Below, in pieces: positions 60,929 through 64,000 of a stretch of 64,000 nt of DNA. The translations under genes were made by a program, and so were the position numbers. The stretch's first letter is position 1. Every line of letters begins with the position of its first letter. The stretch spans positions 20,396,921 through 20,460,920 of the forward strand of contig OZ020269.1 of NCBI GenBank assembly GCA_963971225.1. Reading direction: 5' to 3'. Origin of the DNA: Melieria omissa (taxonomy: Eukaryota; Arthropoda; Insecta; Diptera; Ulidiidae). The notes beneath the pieces are model-generated. The model was not told the DNA's origin. It did no database searches and worked only from the letters and a program-made list of their open reading frames with translations.

Positions 60929-61549
60929 TAGGGTGTTTTTTTTAGAGGTTTGTTTTTCGAATAGAGATAAAACTGGCATTTTGTGGTCAAATCTGGCAAC
61001 TCTAATGTCATTTATGTTCAGTTTGGTTTGCCATTTCATCATGAACAGGTTGACAAAAGAACAACGCTTGCAAATCGTGCAAATTTATTTCGAAAATAAT
61101 GGTTCAGTTCGCGAAGTTTACCGCAAGCTCCGTCCATTTTATGGTCGACATAATCGTCCATCAGAGCAAAATCGGTCCATCCATCGGTTAACCGTGGTTC
61201 GTTTTCGCACTACGTTTACTCTATGTGATAATACGCATCCGCAGAGACGTCGAACAGTGCGCACCGAAGAAACAATTGCCGCCGCTGTAGAGCAAAATGT
61301 TGAAGAGGACCCGAATGAATCGATTCGCCACCGTGCACAGCAATTGGAGCTTTGTCCATCAACTTAAAAAATTGGACCTGTAGAATTGGCTTTATTCGAG
61401 CCAGCCGCGGCGGCCACATGCCCGAAATCATATTTAAACATTAATGGCATAAAATTATCCTTCCAATAAAGCCAAATTGATGGCATTAAAACGATTTTCT
61501 TGTGTTTTATTTCAATTCGAAGTTCTATACCTCTAAAAAAAACACCCTA
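60929..61549 (+). mobile_element. DD41D-type mariner deletion derivative
   Basis: 621 bases with inverted ends (TAGGGTGTTTTTTTTAGAGG and complement) and TA on both sides. The N-terminal transposase domain is readable: MNRLTKEQRLQIVQIYFENN, GSVREVYRKLRPFYGRHNRP, TEETIAAAVEQNVEEDPNES and IRHRAQQLELCPST, then a stop and deletion of the catalytic domain. This N-terminus is that of the rosa group, complementary to the C-terminal relic at 20.3 kb, and the ends share TAGGG. Confidence 0.88.
61030..61367 (+). pseudogene. Truncated mariner transposase, N-terminal part only
   Basis: A frame of about 110 codons starting MNRLTKEQRL encodes the DNA-binding helix-turn-helix region and ends at a TAA; the DDD catalytic domain is absent. 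It could at most make a DNA-binding fragment. Confidence 0.8.
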
Positions 61550-61834
61550 TATATATAAATGGCTTAACTAAACGCATTATTATAGGTTCAGCTTGATTCG
61601 AATTTTAAGTATGAACAAGTCACCGGGTACCACAATGGGCCAAGCTAGCCTTTATGTGTCTAGCTTTACCTACCCAGCTAGTTACCTATTTTGCACTTCA
61701 GCACACAACTAGGAGGAAACTTCATATCTTTCAAGCCTTTACGATCTGTTGATGATCAATGTTCTCTGAATATAAATTGTTTCTGAAATCCTTGAATCTT
61801 ATTTGTATTTAGTATCAAGTATTTAGTATTAAGT

Positions 61835-61900
61835 ATGGGATCCCTAGAAGAAACAAAAGAACACGTCCTCTGTCACTGCCCAGATGAAAATCTTGGGTAG
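61835..61900 (+). mobile_element. Possible fragment of non-LTR retrotransposon tail
   Basis: The frame MGSLEETKEHVLCHCPDENL, then Gly and stop, resembles the ExxETxEHxLCHCP motif near the C-terminus of fly non-LTR ORF2. Too short to classify. Confidence 0.4.
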
Positions 61901-62171
61901 TGCCTTTATGGATTTTTTTAAAAGGTTTGGAGAAACTTCTCTGAAAGATCTACTATTCTTTTAAAATACGACAGATATGATAACAATGGACTTAATCCAG
62001 AAGTACGGAAATATGGTCAGCCGTATGCGGTCTATGTGAGGCATATTTGTTGCCACCAAAACCAAGATGTGGCATCAAAACGATAGGTGCGTGCTAATTG
62101 TACTTTCTGTGATAGCAACCAACCTACCAACAACATTCAAACAACTTTCACATTATGTAACGTGAACTTAC

Positions 62172-62887
62172 TAAAGGGGGTCCTCTAGTAAAAACGGTGT
62201 TTTTGAAAGCTTTTTTGGGGATTTTTTTTTTTCAGAAACTACAAATGATAATGAGATAATTCTTCGTATATTTATTCTTTAAATATTGAATTATAAAAAA
62301 AAATTTTCCACGTGCTACCGCGAACACTGTTGGGGTCCGCCAGCTGAGTACCGGCCATGTTTTTTTTTAAGGGTGCGTTTGCGCCATCCTAACTTTGTCC
62401 CTGTTCGTCTGAAATGTAATCCAAAACTTTTCTCTTACTACAATTAAAGGATGACCTATAATGAACCCGGTCTGATCAAAATAGGACCCGCGGCGTCGTT
62501 TTAACGTGTTTTTTCCCGAAATTCGCCCCTTTTTTTTGCTCTAAAAACTCCCCCCAAAAATCGGCTAGTCAATGGAGCGCAATCTTCGTAGGTTAACCCG
62601 TGGAGCAAAAAGTTTTGAATACAGCAAAACAAGAATCAAGCGGTCAATTAGTTTCGACGGAATCATGGCGCAATGGTCAAAAAATGTGTTTTCGAGAAAA
62701 ACGCGTTTAAAGTTTTAAAACCGTGTTACCGCGTAGTGAACGAGACGGATTTGAGGCTCTGTATCTCAGAGACGTTTACGAATACGACAAAATTCGTTCA
62801 TATACTTTTTTATGAAAGTTATACTACAAAAATTGAAATTAAAAAAAAATCGTTTTTTTTCAAAATTTAAAACTAGAGGACCCCCTT
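62172..62887. mobile_element. TTAA-type MITE (piggyBac-like ends), copy 2
   Basis: Left end AAAGGGGGTCCTCTAGT, right end ACTAGAGGACCCCCTTAA. The right flank keeps TTAA; the left shows TAAA, one change away. About 710 bases, without long frames. Internal AAACGCGTTTAAAG (near 62700) and the following CCGTG...GTGAACGAGA block match copy 1 at 4.1-4.8 kb. Confidence 0.8.
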
Positions 62888-64000
62888 AACATTATATTTT
62901 GTTGTACTAAAATCGAATGTCAAGAACTTTCTATAAATCCCTAATGCTTTTTCTTTTATAAATTCACTCACCTCACTGCGTTATTCGAAATAAAAGGCTA
63001 CAACACTTCCAAAATCGATGATAAAGAAAAAACAAAGTCACGTCATATCAACAAACCCAACTCTCTTTCTAAAACGATTTTTATAAACTCTACAAAAGAC
63101 CCATTATCATGTTGTTTTTTCCCACATACATAAACACAAAAGCCTTAGTATTGTGTTCCATTTACACTGCACTTTGTAATTGCTCACAAGATGTTTGCTT
63201 TCAAACGTAAATTTTTCTTTAACAGCGCAATCAAACCGATTTTTATGGGTTTCAAAGTGCGCCATAAAGTCAACCGAGCCATTAATTCAAGTTTTGCAAA
63301 ATTAAACACAATTTCACGCGCACACGAAACTTTACGTAGTGCTCACAGAAATTATTTAAATACACCAAGCATGGAATTTTTTCAAATGAGTTGTTTTTAT
63401 TTTGTTTTTCGATTGCGCGAGTGTCGCGAGCCGCAATTTTCATGAAAATCCTGCGCCAGACTGTTGGCGCTGGCGACACACAACAACAAATACACGTACG
63501 TAATACGAAATAATGGCAGAATTTATACCGAATTTCCTTCAACTTGACCTCATAAAAATAGCCAATGCAAACAAGGAAAACTTAAAAGCAAAACAAGAAA
63601 GCACAACAAATTAATGGCAAATTGCAAAATGCAGCAAACGAGCGCCAAAAAGGCAGACGCGGCAAAAATACAAACACCAATGTAAACATTGAATCGAATG
63701 TGAATAGAAGCGCAGAAATCACCAAAATACGACCGGGAAAATAAGTGAAATTTTGGCCAATTTCAAAGGGGATAGGAGGGGGAAAACAGCTGTTTACGTA
63801 GCAAAATTATTAACTTGGCACGACGGGTTATTTGTAAAAACTTTCATCAAGTGATTTAAAACGAATATAAACAAACAAGTAGTAAGTACTTAGGTCGATT
63901 GTATTTGTGCTCTACGTTGTGGTAACACTGCTTTCGACACATTATTTTCATTGCAAAAATTCAATAATTATAATAAAATAAATAATATTGACTTAAATGA
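62888..64000. other. Right flank, no gene recognised
   Basis: AT-rich. A plus frame at 63191-63445 (84 codons, basic) has no homology I recognise and overlaps a minus frame of equal length. It may be chance or the 5' region of a gene beyond the window. Confidence 0.35.

Overview
The window is nuclear DNA from a higher fly. Genes are split by short GT-AG introns, intergenic DNA is AT-rich and full of Tc1/mariner, piggyBac-like, hAT-like and SINE debris, and the proteins closely resemble Drosophila ones. I infer a true fruit fly (Tephritidae, for example Bactrocera, Zeugodacus or Ceratitis). DD41D (rosa-type) mariners, first described from Ceratitis rosa, support this. From memory, the gene set (PGAP3, CypH, Tdc1, Tdc2, Mob4, Rab2, an SLC16 transporter) corresponds to the 42A-42D part of Drosophila Muller element C, so this looks like a conserved block with many local transposon insertions.

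Layout. 1.1-2.7 kb (+): PGAP3/Per1 GPI-lipid remodelling enzyme. 2.8-3.5 kb (-): cyclophilin H, convergent with PGAP3. 3.7-5.0 kb (+): a tentative 69-aa membrane micro-protein whose intron carries a TTAA-type MITE. 6.8-11.3 kb (-): tyrosine decarboxylase Tdc1, five coding exons, with a TATA+Inr core promoter at about 11.6 kb. 17.2-18.9 kb (+): an intronless-CDS orphan, probably secreted, Gln-rich and repeat-rich. 20.3-21.2 kb: DD41D mariner relic. 22.1-29.3 kb (-): Tdc2, nine coding exons, with a mauritiana-type mariner deletion derivative in intron 1. 29.3-36.3 kb: gene-free, with a TTAA palindromic MITE and a pogo-like MITE. 36.3-37.3 kb (+): Rpp25-like Alba protein. 39.5-40.6 kb (-): Mob4. 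41.8-44.5 kb (+): Rab2. 44.5-52.4 kb: gene-free, with a hAT MITE, a 261-bp MITE and a mariner pseudogene split by a palindromic element. 52.4-58.8 kb (-): SLC16-type monocarboxylate transporter with a very long cytoplasmic loop. 58.8-64 kb: a tRNA-derived SINE, a DD41D mariner deletion derivative and a second copy of the TTAA MITE.

Tdc1 and Tdc2 both make tyramine, the first step to octopamine; they lie in the same orientation and are separated by the orphan gene on the other strand. The remaining genes are housekeeping (GPI anchors, splicing, RNase P/MRP, STRIPAK, Golgi traffic, metabolite transport) and show no operon-like link. All exon models were built by eye from frame, splice signals and family resemblance. 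The CDS lengths sum to whole codons: PGAP3 329 aa, CypH 183, Tdc1 579, Tdc2 635, Rpp25-like 198, Mob4 223, Rab2 213, MCT 915. No CRISPR, rRNA or intact tRNA gene was found.
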